Assembly (NCBI RefSeq): GCF_910586915.1
Contig: NZ_CAJULN010000028.1
Span: 1 to 34,633 of the forward strand
Direction: 5' to 3'
Length of the DNA stretch: 34,633 nt
Origin: an uncultured Bacteroides sp.
GTDB lineage: Bacteria > Bacteroidota > Bacteroidia > Bacteroidales > Bacteroidaceae
Shown here piece by piece: positions 24,227 through 31,360 of this stretch; the stretch's first letter is position 1; each line of letters opens with the position of its first letter. A model generated the notes under the pieces. The model did no database searches, had not been told where the DNA came from, and was given only the letters and a program-made list of their open reading frames with translations. The translations under genes and the position numbers were made by a program.

Positions 24227-24265
24227 GTGCGACTCATATCGCACAATAATAACACCGCAAAGATA
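24227..24265 (-). promoter_or_regulatory. Promoter -7 element and leader hairpin of the OmpA-family gene
   Basis: Read leftward, TATCTTTG (24265-24258) matches the consensus -7 box. The transcript would start near 24251 and soon form the hairpin GTGCGA-loop-TCGCAC (24244-24227, 6 bp), then an A/T-rich stretch to the ATG at 24188. The 227-base gap up to the esterase gene holds nothing else I recognise beyond that gene's own promoter. Confidence 0.5.
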
Positions 24266-24377
24266 CATATTATTTGGCAAGCGCATACTTTTTAAGTTAA
24301 AATAACTTGGACGTCCCTTTATTCCCTGCATATTGGAATTCTGTAATCGAAATGGAGGCGGAAATATTAAAAATTAC

Positions 24378-24385
24378 TATCTTCG
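24378..24385 (+). promoter_or_regulatory. Weak -7-like element of the esterase gene
   Basis: TATCTTCG differs by one base from TAnnTTTG and lies 30 bases before the start codon. No -33 box is seen. Confidence 0.3.
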
Positions 24386-24415
24386 CGCGTCCGAATTATT
24401 AATTAAACAAAGTAC

Positions 24416-25810
24416 ATGGATACTATGAAACAGAAATTTTCGACTCTTTTCTTCCTGCTGTTTCTTTTGCTGGCAGCTTCTCGGGTAGTGGCTCAAAATG
24501 CTCCCAAACCTTTTGATATCGAACAACCTTCATTGCGTGTATTCCTTCCGGAGCCGGAGTTGGCAACCGGCCGCGCGGTGGTAGCCTGTCCCGGAGGCGG
24601 ATATTCCCACCTGGCTGTTGACCACGAAGGGTATGACTGGGCACCGTATTTCAACAAACAAGGTATTGCGCTGATTGTTCTCAAATACCGTATGCCCAAA
24701 GGCGACCGCACGCTTCCTATGTCGGATGCCGAAGCTGCCATGAAGATGGTGCGCGACAGTGCCGATGTCTGGAACCTGAATCCGAACGATATCGGTATCA
24801 TGGGCTTTTCCGCCGGCGGTCATCTTGCCTCTACGATTGCTACTCACGCCAAACCCGAACTCCGTCCGGATTTCCAGATTCTCTTTTATCCCGTAATCAC
24901 GATGGATAAATCTTATACCCATATGGGGTCGCGCAATAACCTTTTGGGCAAGGATGCTTCTGCCGAACTGGAAACGCAATATTCCAATGAAAAGCAAGTG
25001 ACCAAAGAGACCCCGCGTGCTTTCATCGTTTACAGCGACGACGACAAGACAGTTCCCCCTGCCAACGGCGTGAACTATTATCTGGCTCTGAAGAAACACA
25101 ACGTACCTGCTGTCCTCCATATCTATCCTTCCGGCGGACATGGATGGGGAATTCGTGAGGGCTTTCTTTATAAGAACGAAATGTTGGACGAGCTGACTTC
25201 CTGGCTGCGCAGCTTCAAAGTTCCTCATAAAGATGCTGTCCGTGTGGCTTGTATCGGCAATAGCATTACATACGGGGTCTGTATCAAGAACCGCGACCGC
25301 GACAGTTATCCTGCCGTATTGGGACGCATGATGGGGGATGCATATTGGGTGAGAAATTTCGGAGTGAGTGCCCGCACTTTACTGAATAAGGGCGACCGTC
25401 CTTATATGAATGAAAAAGCCTTCCGGGATGCATTGGCCTTCAACCCTGATGTCGTAGTCATCAAGCTCGGAACAAATGACAGCAAATCGTCCAACTGGAA
25501 GCACAAGGCGGACTTTACAAAAGACTTACAGACAATGGTGGATGCTTTCAAAGCATTGCCTGCCCACCCTCAAATTTATCTCTGCTATCCTTCCAAAGCA
25601 TATCTGACCGGTACGGGTATCAGCGATGAAGTCATTTCGAAAGAGATTATCCCAATGATAAAGAAGGTTGCTAAGAAAAATAACCTGCCCGTCATTGACC
25701 TTCATACGGCAATGGACGGAATGCCCCAACTCTTCCCGGACAAGATTCATCCGAATGAAGCGGGTGCCGAAATAATGGCGAAAGCCGTTTATCAGGCCTT
25801 GAAGAAGTAA
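24416..25810 (+). CDS. Two-domain esterase: alpha/beta hydrolase fused to SGNH hydrolase
   Basis: A 464-residue secreted enzyme; the start may be Met4 (MKQKFSTLFF). The signal peptide ends near VVA-Q27. Domain 1 (about 35-268) is an alpha/beta hydrolase like acetylxylan/feruloyl esterases: PGGGYSHLA oxyanion loop (59-67), nucleophile S132 in GFSAGG, acid in SDDDKTVP (about D209/D210), His H242 in GGHGWG. Domain 2 (about 275-464) is an SGNH/GDSL hydrolase: S283 in CIGNSITYG, N354 in LGTND, and D442/H445 in DKIHPNEAG. Both catalytic sets look intact. Such fusions remove acyl groups, often acetyl, from plant or host glycans. No glycan-utilisation genes are adjacent, so the target polymer is unknown. 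Confidence 0.9.
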   Translation: MDTMKQKFSTLFFLLFLLLAASRVVAQNAPKPFDIEQPSLRVFLPEPELATGRAVVACPGGGYSHLAVDHEGYDWAPYFNKQGIALIVLKYRMPKGDRTLPMSDAEAAMKMVRDSADVWNLNPNDIGIMGFSAGGHLASTIATHAKPELRPDFQILFYPVITMDKSYTHMGSRNNLLGKDASAELETQYSNEKQVTKETPRAFIVYSDDDKTVPPANGVNYYLALKKHNVPAVLHIYPSGGHGWGIREGFLYKNEMLDELTSWLRSFKVPHKDAVRVACIGNSITYGVCIKNRDRDSYPAVLGRMMGDAYWVRNFGVSARTLLNKGDRPYMNEKAFRDALAFNPDVVVIKLGTNDSKSSNWKHKADFTKDLQTMVDAFKALPAHPQIYLCYPSKAYLTGTGISDEVISKEIIPMIKKVAKKNNLPVIDLHTAMDGMPQLFPDKIHPNEAGAEIMAKAVYQALKK

Positions 25811-25835
25811 CGGGAATGTAATAATCGCCATAGAG

Positions 25836-25872
25836 CCCGGTTGGAATTCTGTCGAAAAGAGTTCTGACCGGG
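25836..25872 (+). terminator. Possible terminator after the esterase gene
   Basis: CCCGGT (25836-25841) pairs with ACCGGG (25867-25872), with a second inner stem AATTCT/AGAGTT (one wobble). The following TATTTAAA is a poor T run. It lies 25 bases after the stop codon. Confidence 0.4.
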
Positions 25873-25902
25873 TATTTAAAAAACTCCCATATCCCAAATA
25901 GA

Positions 25903-26232
25903 TTATCGGTCGGTTTTATTTATCTTGACATCATTACGTTTCTCAAGAAATTCCTTTTTGCCGATAAAAGTTTGTGAGCCGGAAACTCCTCCAGCATACT
26001 CAAAGACAATAGAATCGTTATAGACAATCAGATATTCGTAGGCATTTAAACTGTCCTGTTGGTTACGAGTAAGGGGTTGGTCATAAAATCGGAACGAATA
26101 CATTCCCATTCCGATACGTTTGAATAGCAGAGTGGAATAGCCTGAATTTGAATAGTTGTTAATGTCAATCCCTATACAACCGCAGAATTCTTCCAATTCT
26201 CGTTTTAGATTCTTCATATCCGTTTCACTCAA
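25903..26232 (-). CDS. Unrecognised 109-aa soluble protein
   Basis: I recognise no family. There is no signal peptide or membrane helix. It has an N-terminal helix (DMKNLKRELEEFCGCIG), then strands (YSTLLFKRIGMGMYSFRFY, YEYLIVYNDSIVFEYAGG) and a basic tail (KKEFLEKRNDVKINKTDR), the outline of a small alpha/beta protein. It overlaps the upstream membrane-protein gene by 8 bases on the same strand, so the two are probably translated together and act together. It lies at the transition from core genes to the right-hand element. Confidence 0.55.
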   Translation of the reverse strand: MSETDMKNLKRELEEFCGCIGIDINNYSNSGYSTLLFKRIGMGMYSFRFYDQPLTRNQQDSLNAYEYLIVYNDSIVFEYAGGVSGSQTFIGKKEFLEKRNDVKINKTDR

Positions 26233-26530
26233 AATATCGGACTGTGGGACATCTGTGAAACCATAACAATATCTTGTCGGTTTTGGTACGTCCCCTGACA
26301 GACTTTACAAACGAATAAATCCAGAATCCGATGATAGGAATGGTAATGAAGAATACCACCAGTGCAGCAACTAATAATAGATAATACCAAAAATCGTCTG
26401 CGTCTGCCGATGCAATCATCAAAACAAACAACCATATCGTGACTATTGCCACAGCGACATATCGCATGAATCGCAGAAATACCTGCCGTTTATTTATCGG
26501 CTGACTTATTCTTTTATCGTCCATATTCAC
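26225..26530 (-). CDS. Small two-helix membrane protein
   Basis: A 101-residue protein with two hydrophobic helices (about 24-43, VAVAIVTIWLFVLMIAS; about 50-73, LLLVAALVVFFITIPIIGFWIYSFV) separated by an acidic loop ADADDFW. The termini are polar and positively charged, so both probably lie in the cytoplasm. No family is recognised. It is paired with the 109-residue soluble protein through an 8-base overlap. A start at Met3 (MDDKRIS) is possible. The 73 bases before the HxlR gene's stop hold no clear promoter. Confidence 0.55.
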   Translation of the reverse strand: MNMDDKRISQPINKRQVFLRFMRYVAVAIVTIWLFVLMIASADADDFWYYLLLVAALVVFFITIPIIGFWIYSFVKSVRGRTKTDKILLWFHRCPTVRYFE

Positions 26531-26603
26531 AATTGATGTTATGTTTATGTGCGTAATCTTTGATTTTTTACTTTGTTTGCCTCACTGCACCTTGCACTAA
26601 ATT

Positions 26604-26978
26604 TCAATACTTATTTTTCCGTCTATTCTCCATTATCGTTTCAAAATTTTCTTGTCCCCATTGTTTCAACTGCTTTAAATGAGGTATTAAAGTTTCTCCA
26701 AATTCTGATACATAATATTCCACTTTAGGTGGAACTGAGGGATATATTTTTCTATTTACCAATCCGTCCGTTACCAATGACCGCAAAACAGAAGATAGCA
26801 TCTTTTCTGATATAGAGGGAATTGTTTTATATAGTTCGTTGAAACGTATTACTCCATTCTCGTGTAGCTTCAATAAAACGACCAAAGCCCATTTGTCTCC
26901 CAACCATTCCAGTATAGGGGAAGCCGAACAATAATCATAATCTAACTTTTTTCGCATTTTTTCCGTCCTTGAATACAT
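26604..26978 (-). CDS. HxlR-family winged-helix transcriptional regulator
   Basis: A 124-residue MarR/HxlR-type regulator. The characteristic order is visible: CSASPILEWLGDKWALVVLLKLHENGVIRFNELYKTIPSISEKMLSSVLRSLVTDGLVNRKIYPSVPPKVEYYVSEFGETLIPHLKQLKQWG. The YCSASPILEWLGDKW segment is the HxlR equivalent of CP...L..IGGKW and holds the single conserved Cys that can act as a redox or electrophile sensor. The start could be Met8 (MRKKLDYDY). It is divergent from the radical SAM gene, with an 18-bp palindrome between their promoters, so it probably regulates both. Confidence 0.88.
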   Translation of the reverse strand: MYSRTEKMRKKLDYDYCSASPILEWLGDKWALVVLLKLHENGVIRFNELYKTIPSISEKMLSSVLRSLVTDGLVNRKIYPSVPPKVEYYVSEFGETLIPHLKQLKQWGQENFETIMENRRKNKY

Positions 26979-26999
26979 TGATATTGAGAAAAACTAACT

Positions 27000-27062
27000 C
27001 AAACGTAAGTGGCTGACAGATAGTACAGTTCTTCTTTTTTAAAAAAGAACATCCTAACTTCG
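27000..27062. promoter_or_regulatory. Divergent HxlR/radical SAM promoters around an 18-bp palindrome
   Basis: Leftward, TACGTTTG (27007-27000) is a full -7 match for the HxlR gene. Rightward, TAACTTCG (27055-27062) is a one-mismatch -7 for the radical SAM gene. Between them TTCTTTTTTAAAAAAGAA (27032-27049) is a perfect palindrome. It sits in the -33 zone of both promoters, where a dimeric winged-helix regulator could block either. Confidence 0.5.
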
Positions 27063-27114
27063 CACTACAAAAATACGGAAAATAACTAATTCCAAGTGCT
27101 TAATTTATAATTAT

Positions 27115-28002
27115 ATGGAACTATTACATTTTACGGGACAAGTATGGCGACCACCATACGAAGCAAGTTCCCAACTCTTACAGGTAACTGCCGGATGTAC
27201 TCACAACAAGTGCAAATTTTGTAGTTTGTATCACGGAACAAAGTTTCGTCTATCTCCTATTACGGAAGTCGAAGAAGATTTGAAAGTGATACGAAGTTAC
27301 CAGCCCAAAGCTCGGCGAGTGTTTTTAACGGGGGCTAATCCATTTGTGTTAAGTTATAACAGGTTGCTTGATTTAGGTCTTTTAATCAGGAAATATCTTC
27401 GCTATTGTGAAAGCATCGGTATGTTTGCCCGTATTTCGGACATTAAATCGAAAACAGTAGAAGAACTGAAGAACCTGCGTCATTTAGGTTTCGACAGCAT
27501 CAGTATCGGAACGGAATCGGGCGATGATGATACATTGGCCGTAATGAACAAGGGATATTCGGCTAATGATATTATCGAGCAATGCAAGAAGCTGGAAGAA
27601 GCTAATATCAGATATAATTTCGTATATCTGACAGGGCTTGCAGGAAAAGGCAAGGGTGAGCGGAACGCTATCAATACTGCCAATGTGTTCAATCAGTTGC
27701 ACCCCTTTACCATAAACTTTGTATCGCTGACCGTATTTCCCGAATCAGAACTATACGAAGAAATAAAGCGTGGTAATTTTATAGAAGCGACCGAACACGA
27801 ACGGTTGTTAGAATTACGGACTTTCATTTCAAAGCTCTGTATAGAAACAACTTTGTTAGGAAATACGGTGTCAAACACAGTCCCGTTTATCGGAATGATA
27901 CCTAATGATAAAGCTCGGCTACTTAATGAATTAGATTTGGCAATAAAGAATATTGGAGAGGGAGAATTAAGACAATATAGAGATAGCATTAAATCACTGT
28001 AA
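27115..28002 (+). CDS. Radical SAM protein, accessory
   Basis: A 295-residue enzyme with one radical SAM domain. The cluster-binding segment is GCTHNKCKFC with C28, C33 and C36, a CX4CX2C spacing rather than CX3CX2C; I recall such GC(T/S)HN(K/R)CxFC forms in an oxygen-independent coproporphyrinogen/Elp3-like branch. The TIM-barrel elements FLTGANPF (SAM-binding GGE-like strand), SIGTESGDDDTL and YNFVYLTGLAGKGKGE are recognisable. There is no extra C-terminal Fe-S domain. The substrate is unknown. It follows the HxlR regulator divergently, and an AraC-headed operon begins 127 bases downstream. Confidence 0.85.
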   Translation: MELLHFTGQVWRPPYEASSQLLQVTAGCTHNKCKFCSLYHGTKFRLSPITEVEEDLKVIRSYQPKARRVFLTGANPFVLSYNRLLDLGLLIRKYLRYCESIGMFARISDIKSKTVEELKNLRHLGFDSISIGTESGDDDTLAVMNKGYSANDIIEQCKKLEEANIRYNFVYLTGLAGKGKGERNAINTANVFNQLHPFTINFVSLTVFPESELYEEIKRGNFIEATEHERLLELRTFISKLCIETTLLGNTVSNTVPFIGMIPNDKARLLNELDLAIKNIGEGELRQYRDSIKSL

Positions 28003-28038
28003 CAGTTCATTACATAAAAGAATTATGTAAATCATTTA

Positions 28039-28087
28039 AATAGCTATCTTCCATTTAGAAAATAGCTATTTATGGTAACTAACTTCG
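28039..28087 (+). promoter_or_regulatory. AraC gene promoter with two direct repeats
   Basis: AATAGCTAT occurs at 28039-28047 and 28061-28069, exactly 22 bases apart. The second copy ends 10 bases before TAACTTCG (28080-28087), a -7-like box. Two half-sites on one DNA face next to the core promoter is the usual AraC activator layout. The repeats can also form a 9-bp hairpin (AAATAGCTA/TAGCTATTT), so a weak terminator for the radical SAM gene is the alternative. Confidence 0.45.
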
Positions 28088-28128
28088 TAACATATTGATT
28101 AATTTTGCTCTCAATAATAGAAACGACA

Positions 28129-29259
28129 ATGGAAACAGATATAGAAACCAAATATTGCCAAACCTGCGGAATACCCTTAGATATTGACTACAACAATAAT
28201 CTTGGGGTAAATACGAGTGCGGAATATTGCGACTATTGTTTGAAGCATGGTGTCAAGGGCTACGATTTCTCGATGGACTATCTGATTTACCTTTGGGGGC
28301 TTTTCCCCGAAGAGTATTATAAAGAAGTAGGTATATCCTATACTTCACAGGAAATCAGAGAGGTAATGTCAAAACGGCTTCCCGAAATAAAACGGTGGAA
28401 ACAAAAAATCAATACAGCCCACGTGTTATATGAGCTGATTGTAAGGGTACAAGAATACATTAACCGCCATTTGTTCGAGGAACTTAGTTTAGATGCCCTA
28501 TCGCAAACGGCAGGTATTTCCAAATACCATTTCCGGCGTGTTTTCAAGGCTGTATGTGGTGAAAATGTCGGGCTTTACATTCAACGGCTAAGATTGGAAT
28601 ATATCGCTTTCAAGTTAATTTCAACCGATATAAGTGTTACAGAATTGTTATGCCACATAAACTACCAAAATAAACATACACTTTCAAGGGCATTCAAAAG
28701 TTATTTTAAGTGTACGATACCGGAATTTCGTAAACTACATTCCAATGCTAACCCCGCAGGAATGTATCCGGTGCAAATTGTTCCTTGCATTGAGAAAGTT
28801 CCGCCTGTTCGTATTGCCTGTTTGAAACTGGAATGGACGGAACATATAAACCATGATTTTACGGTATTATGGAAACAGATTCTACGTCTTTCTGAAAATT
28901 GCGGTTTACAGTCAAGTGGCTGTAAATTTATAAGCCTTACATTGGATTGTCCGCTAATTTCTTCAGAAGAACAAACCCGTTTCATGGTGGGTATAACCGT
29001 TACGGAATCATTTAACGTTCCCAATGGCTTTTCTGTTCATGAAATAGAAGCCGGAGAATATGCAGTGTTTCAATTCAAGGGGTTATATCACGAGTTGAAC
29101 AGAGTATATCGTTACATATACCTTGATTGGTTGCCGACAAGTGGATATGCGCTACGGGAGCCTTACACATTTGAAACCTATCTCAATACTCCCGAAAAGA
29201 CCCCTGTTTCGGAGTTGAGAACGGATATTTATATTCCTATTGTGCGAAAGGACAAATGA
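28129..29259 (+). CDS. Zinc ribbon - AraC HTH - GyrI-like effector-binding regulator
   Basis: The protein has 376 residues from the ATG at 28129 (a TTG 24 bases upstream is in frame but less likely). Three parts are visible. A zinc-ribbon-like N-terminus has CQTCGIPL and YCDYCLKHG, the four-Cys pattern of the putative zinc ribbon family. The AraC DNA-binding pair runs through LSLDALSQTAGISKYHFRRVFKAVCGENVGLYIQRLRLEYIAFKLISTDISVTELLCHINYQNKHTLSRAFKSYFKCTIPEFRK. A C-terminal GyrI/SOUL-like effector domain begins at VQIVPCIEKVPPVRIACLK. It is likely a drug- or metabolite-responsive activator. It shares 4 bases with the next gene, so it controls its own operon. Confidence 0.88.
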   Translation: METDIETKYCQTCGIPLDIDYNNNLGVNTSAEYCDYCLKHGVKGYDFSMDYLIYLWGLFPEEYYKEVGISYTSQEIREVMSKRLPEIKRWKQKINTAHVLYELIVRVQEYINRHLFEELSLDALSQTAGISKYHFRRVFKAVCGENVGLYIQRLRLEYIAFKLISTDISVTELLCHINYQNKHTLSRAFKSYFKCTIPEFRKLHSNANPAGMYPVQIVPCIEKVPPVRIACLKLEWTEHINHDFTVLWKQILRLSENCGLQSSGCKFISLTLDCPLISSEEQTRFMVGITVTESFNVPNGFSVHEIEAGEYAVFQFKGLYHELNRVYRYIYLDWLPTSGYALREPYTFETYLNTPEKTPVSELRTDIYIPIVRKDK

Positions 29260-29939
29260 ATGACTTAAATAAGGAAATTGAACAACAGCTAAGAAATGAA
29301 AATGCCGATTTTGTTCACTTCGTGGATATTTCCATGCTGGATATACGACAAAACCGGGGTTTTCCCTACGCCCTACTGATAGGAATTGCCATAAATCCAC
29401 ATTTTATCAAAACTGTACATGATAGTCCCGATTATGTGCATACCCTCAGCGATGAATATGCACAGGCAGAAAAACGGGTGGGAATGATTGCAGACAAACT
29501 GGCTGGGCGGCTTATCAGCAAAGGTTACAAAGCATTATCACAGTCCGACAATGCCTTGATAACCGAGAATACATTTGACTTCACAACAAAAACATCCGTT
29601 TTACCACATAAGACCATTGCCGTACTTAGTGGTACTGGTTATATTGGCAAAAACAACCTGTTCATCACGGCTGAATATGGAGCGGCACAATGTCTTGGCT
29701 CTGTCCTAACAAATGCCCCTTTATCAATAATGGAACACGAAATCAAGTCGTCGCAATGCGGTAATTGTAATATATGCAGGGATGTATGCCCACAAAAAGC
29801 GTTAAACGGGGTTGTATGGGACATGAATGTTTCAAGGGATGAGATAGTAAATGTTTATGACTGTGTTACGTGCTTGAAATGTTTGGTTTATTGCCCGAAA
29901 ACAAAGGCATACATGAAACGACATATCACTATGAAGTAA
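29256..29939 (+). CDS. Double-cluster 4Fe-4S protein related to epoxyqueuosine reductase
   Basis: A 227-residue protein. The C-terminal half carries two full cluster motifs, CGNCNICRDVCP and CVTCLKCLVYCP (both CX2CX2CX3CP). The middle segment HKTIAVLSGTGYIGKNNLFITAEYGAAQCLGSVLTNAPL resembles QueG. It is much shorter than QueG (about 380 residues): the cobalamin-binding N-terminal part and the HEAT-like tail are reduced or missing. A queuosine role is therefore doubtful, and a redox partner or small-molecule reductase is an alternative. It starts inside the AraC gene's stop (ATGA) and ends 1 base before the RteC gene, so the three form one transcript. Confidence 0.8.
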   Translation: MNDLNKEIEQQLRNENADFVHFVDISMLDIRQNRGFPYALLIGIAINPHFIKTVHDSPDYVHTLSDEYAQAEKRVGMIADKLAGRLISKGYKALSQSDNALITENTFDFTTKTSVLPHKTIAVLSGTGYIGKNNLFITAEYGAAQCLGSVLTNAPLSIMEHEIKSSQCGNCNICRDVCPQKALNGVVWDMNVSRDEIVNVYDCVTCLKCLVYCPKTKAYMKRHITMK

Positions 29940-29940
29940 G

Positions 29941-30786
29941 ATGAAGGGGTATATAGGTAATATATTGCAGGAAATAGACATAGAGATTGACGAAATCGAC
30001 CTCTACGGCTATGATATTATCGAAACCTCTCTTTCAATGGTACATAAGCTGCAAACGGTTCTTGATGATTTGAGAACTAAAATACAAACCTATATATTTC
30101 CAACCAAAGAGGACGAAATCTTATTTTTCAAGACACAGAAACCGGAAATACTCGGTCGGTTGCTATTCTTCTATAAGATATACAAGATTGAAACACAATG
30201 TCCTAATGGTAGCGATGAAGTGATTAGGAATTATATCAATCGGGAACTGGATAATCTGACCTATTTCTTCAATCGCAATTTGGACTTTTATCAATACTAC
30301 CGTTCACACTCCACTGTGTACGATGAATATTATTTTGTTCGTGGAAAGGCAGATTTGCGGTTATGTACCGATAGCGCACAGTTTGACAAAGACCCTAATT
30401 TCTCAACTGGATATGACTATAAAGTGGCAAAGATTATTGCCAATGAAATGCTGCGCATTTATCTGAATAAGCGATTGGTGAAACTGGTAACGAATAATCA
30501 GATAGAAGATAACCTACAAAGATGCTTCAAATATCCGTTCCGCTTCACAGGCAAAAAGTCATATCTTATCGAACTGGGATATTCTCTTGTATCTTCGGGC
30601 GACATAAACAATGGCAACGTGGAAATAAAAGAAATGATGAATTTCCTTAGCACGATATTCCACATTGATTTAGGGGATTATTACGCTTCATACATAGCCA
30701 TGAAAGAGAGAAAAGACCGGACGGCGTATCTTCATCATCTGATAGATAATCTTGTTAAGCGGATGAACGAAGATGACATAAAATAA
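29941..30786 (+). CDS. rteC: RteC family protein (conjugative transposon excision regulator)
   Basis: A 281-residue protein of the RteC family. In CTnDOT, RteC is made under tetracycline control through RteA/RteB and activates the excision operon by binding an inverted repeat upstream. The match rests on the overall all-helical outline with FPTKEDEILFFKTQKPEILGRLLFFYKIYKIE, the Tyr-rich block FFNRNLDFYQYYRSHSTVYDEYYFVRGK, and the C-terminal helices with FTGKKSYLIELGYSLVSSGDINNGNVEIKEMM, which recall the helix-turn-helix-like end of RteC. Here it is in an operon with an AraC regulator and an Fe-S protein instead of rteA/rteB, so the input signal probably differs. A strong terminator follows. 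Confidence 0.85.
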   Translation: MKGYIGNILQEIDIEIDEIDLYGYDIIETSLSMVHKLQTVLDDLRTKIQTYIFPTKEDEILFFKTQKPEILGRLLFFYKIYKIETQCPNGSDEVIRNYINRELDNLTYFFNRNLDFYQYYRSHSTVYDEYYFVRGKADLRLCTDSAQFDKDPNFSTGYDYKVAKIIANEMLRIYLNKRLVKLVTNNQIEDNLQRCFKYPFRFTGKKSYLIELGYSLVSSGDINNGNVEIKEMMNFLSTIFHIDLGDYYASYIAMKERKDRTAYLHHLIDNLVKRMNEDDIK

Positions 30787-30806
30787 CACTTTGTATTTCA
30801 GTATGT

Positions 30807-30844
30807 AAAAGTACCATGTTCACCCCAACATGGTACTTTTTTTT
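30807..30844 (+). terminator. Terminator of the AraC-FeS-rteC operon
   Basis: A 14-bp perfect stem (30807-30820 with 30827-30840; core GTACCATGTT/AACATGGTAC) with a 6-base loop is followed by a T run to 30844. It separates rteC from the gene it presumably activates. Confidence 0.92.
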
Positions 30845-30916
30845 ATGGTGAAATATACTTTGAAAAATAACATTTTGGGGAGCTTTTACGCCGATATTTC
30901 CCTAAAATAGCCTGAA

Positions 30917-30977
30917 AAAAGTAATACCATGATAGATATAACCATGACTTTTAGGTTATTTCTTCTCCCGAACTTTG
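30917..30977 (+). promoter_or_regulatory. Candidate RteC operator and promoter of the HTH/primase operon
   Basis: AAAAGTAAT (30917-30925) and ATGACTTTT (30944-30952) are inverted half-sites (AAAAGTnAT) separated by 18 bases. Inside them ACCATGA repeats directly at 30926 and 30941. GAACTTTG (30970-30977), a one-mismatch -7 box, follows, 23 bases before the start codon. The repeat is centred about 50 bases upstream of the predicted start, a position that suits an activator such as RteC. Confidence 0.45.
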
Positions 30978-31000
30978 CGGTAAATCAATAAGTTAGCAAT

Positions 31001-31360
31001 ATGGAGATAATAACATTTGAGTCAAAAGCCTATAAGGAACTTGACAACAAGATTACCACCATAGCAAACTTTATCTTTAACCGTTTGGACGAAAACAAAA
31101 CGAATGAAGATGAAATTTGGGTGGATAGTTACGAGGTCTGTACATTTCTTCAAATCAGTGACCGTACATTACAACGCTTACGGGTAAATGGCACTATTGC
31201 CTATTCCAACATTGGGGGACGTTGTTACTATAAAATAGGCGAATTAAAACGCCTGTTGGAAGAACGGCTGATAAAAAGTAATGATGAATGTATGCGTAAT
31301 TTGGTTGCAAATCATGAGGCTTATGCTAAAGAAAGACGAAATTCTAAGCAGGACAAATAA
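31001..31360 (+). CDS. Excisionase-like helix-turn-helix protein
   Basis: A 119-residue MerR/excisionase-type (HTH_17) protein. A helical N-terminus (YKELDNKITTIANFIFNRLDE) precedes WVDSYEVCTFLQISDRTLQRLRVNGTIAYSNIGGRCYYKIGELKRLLEERL, the winged-helix signature with R-x-G-x-I and the YYK wing. Its length and position after rteC resemble the small Xis proteins of CTnDOT-type elements. The primase-helicase gene begins inside its last 38 bases in another frame. Confidence 0.85.
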   Translation: MEIITFESKAYKELDNKITTIANFIFNRLDENKTNEDEIWVDSYEVCTFLQISDRTLQRLRVNGTIAYSNIGGRCYYKIGELKRLLEERLIKSNDECMRNLVANHEAYAKERRNSKQDK

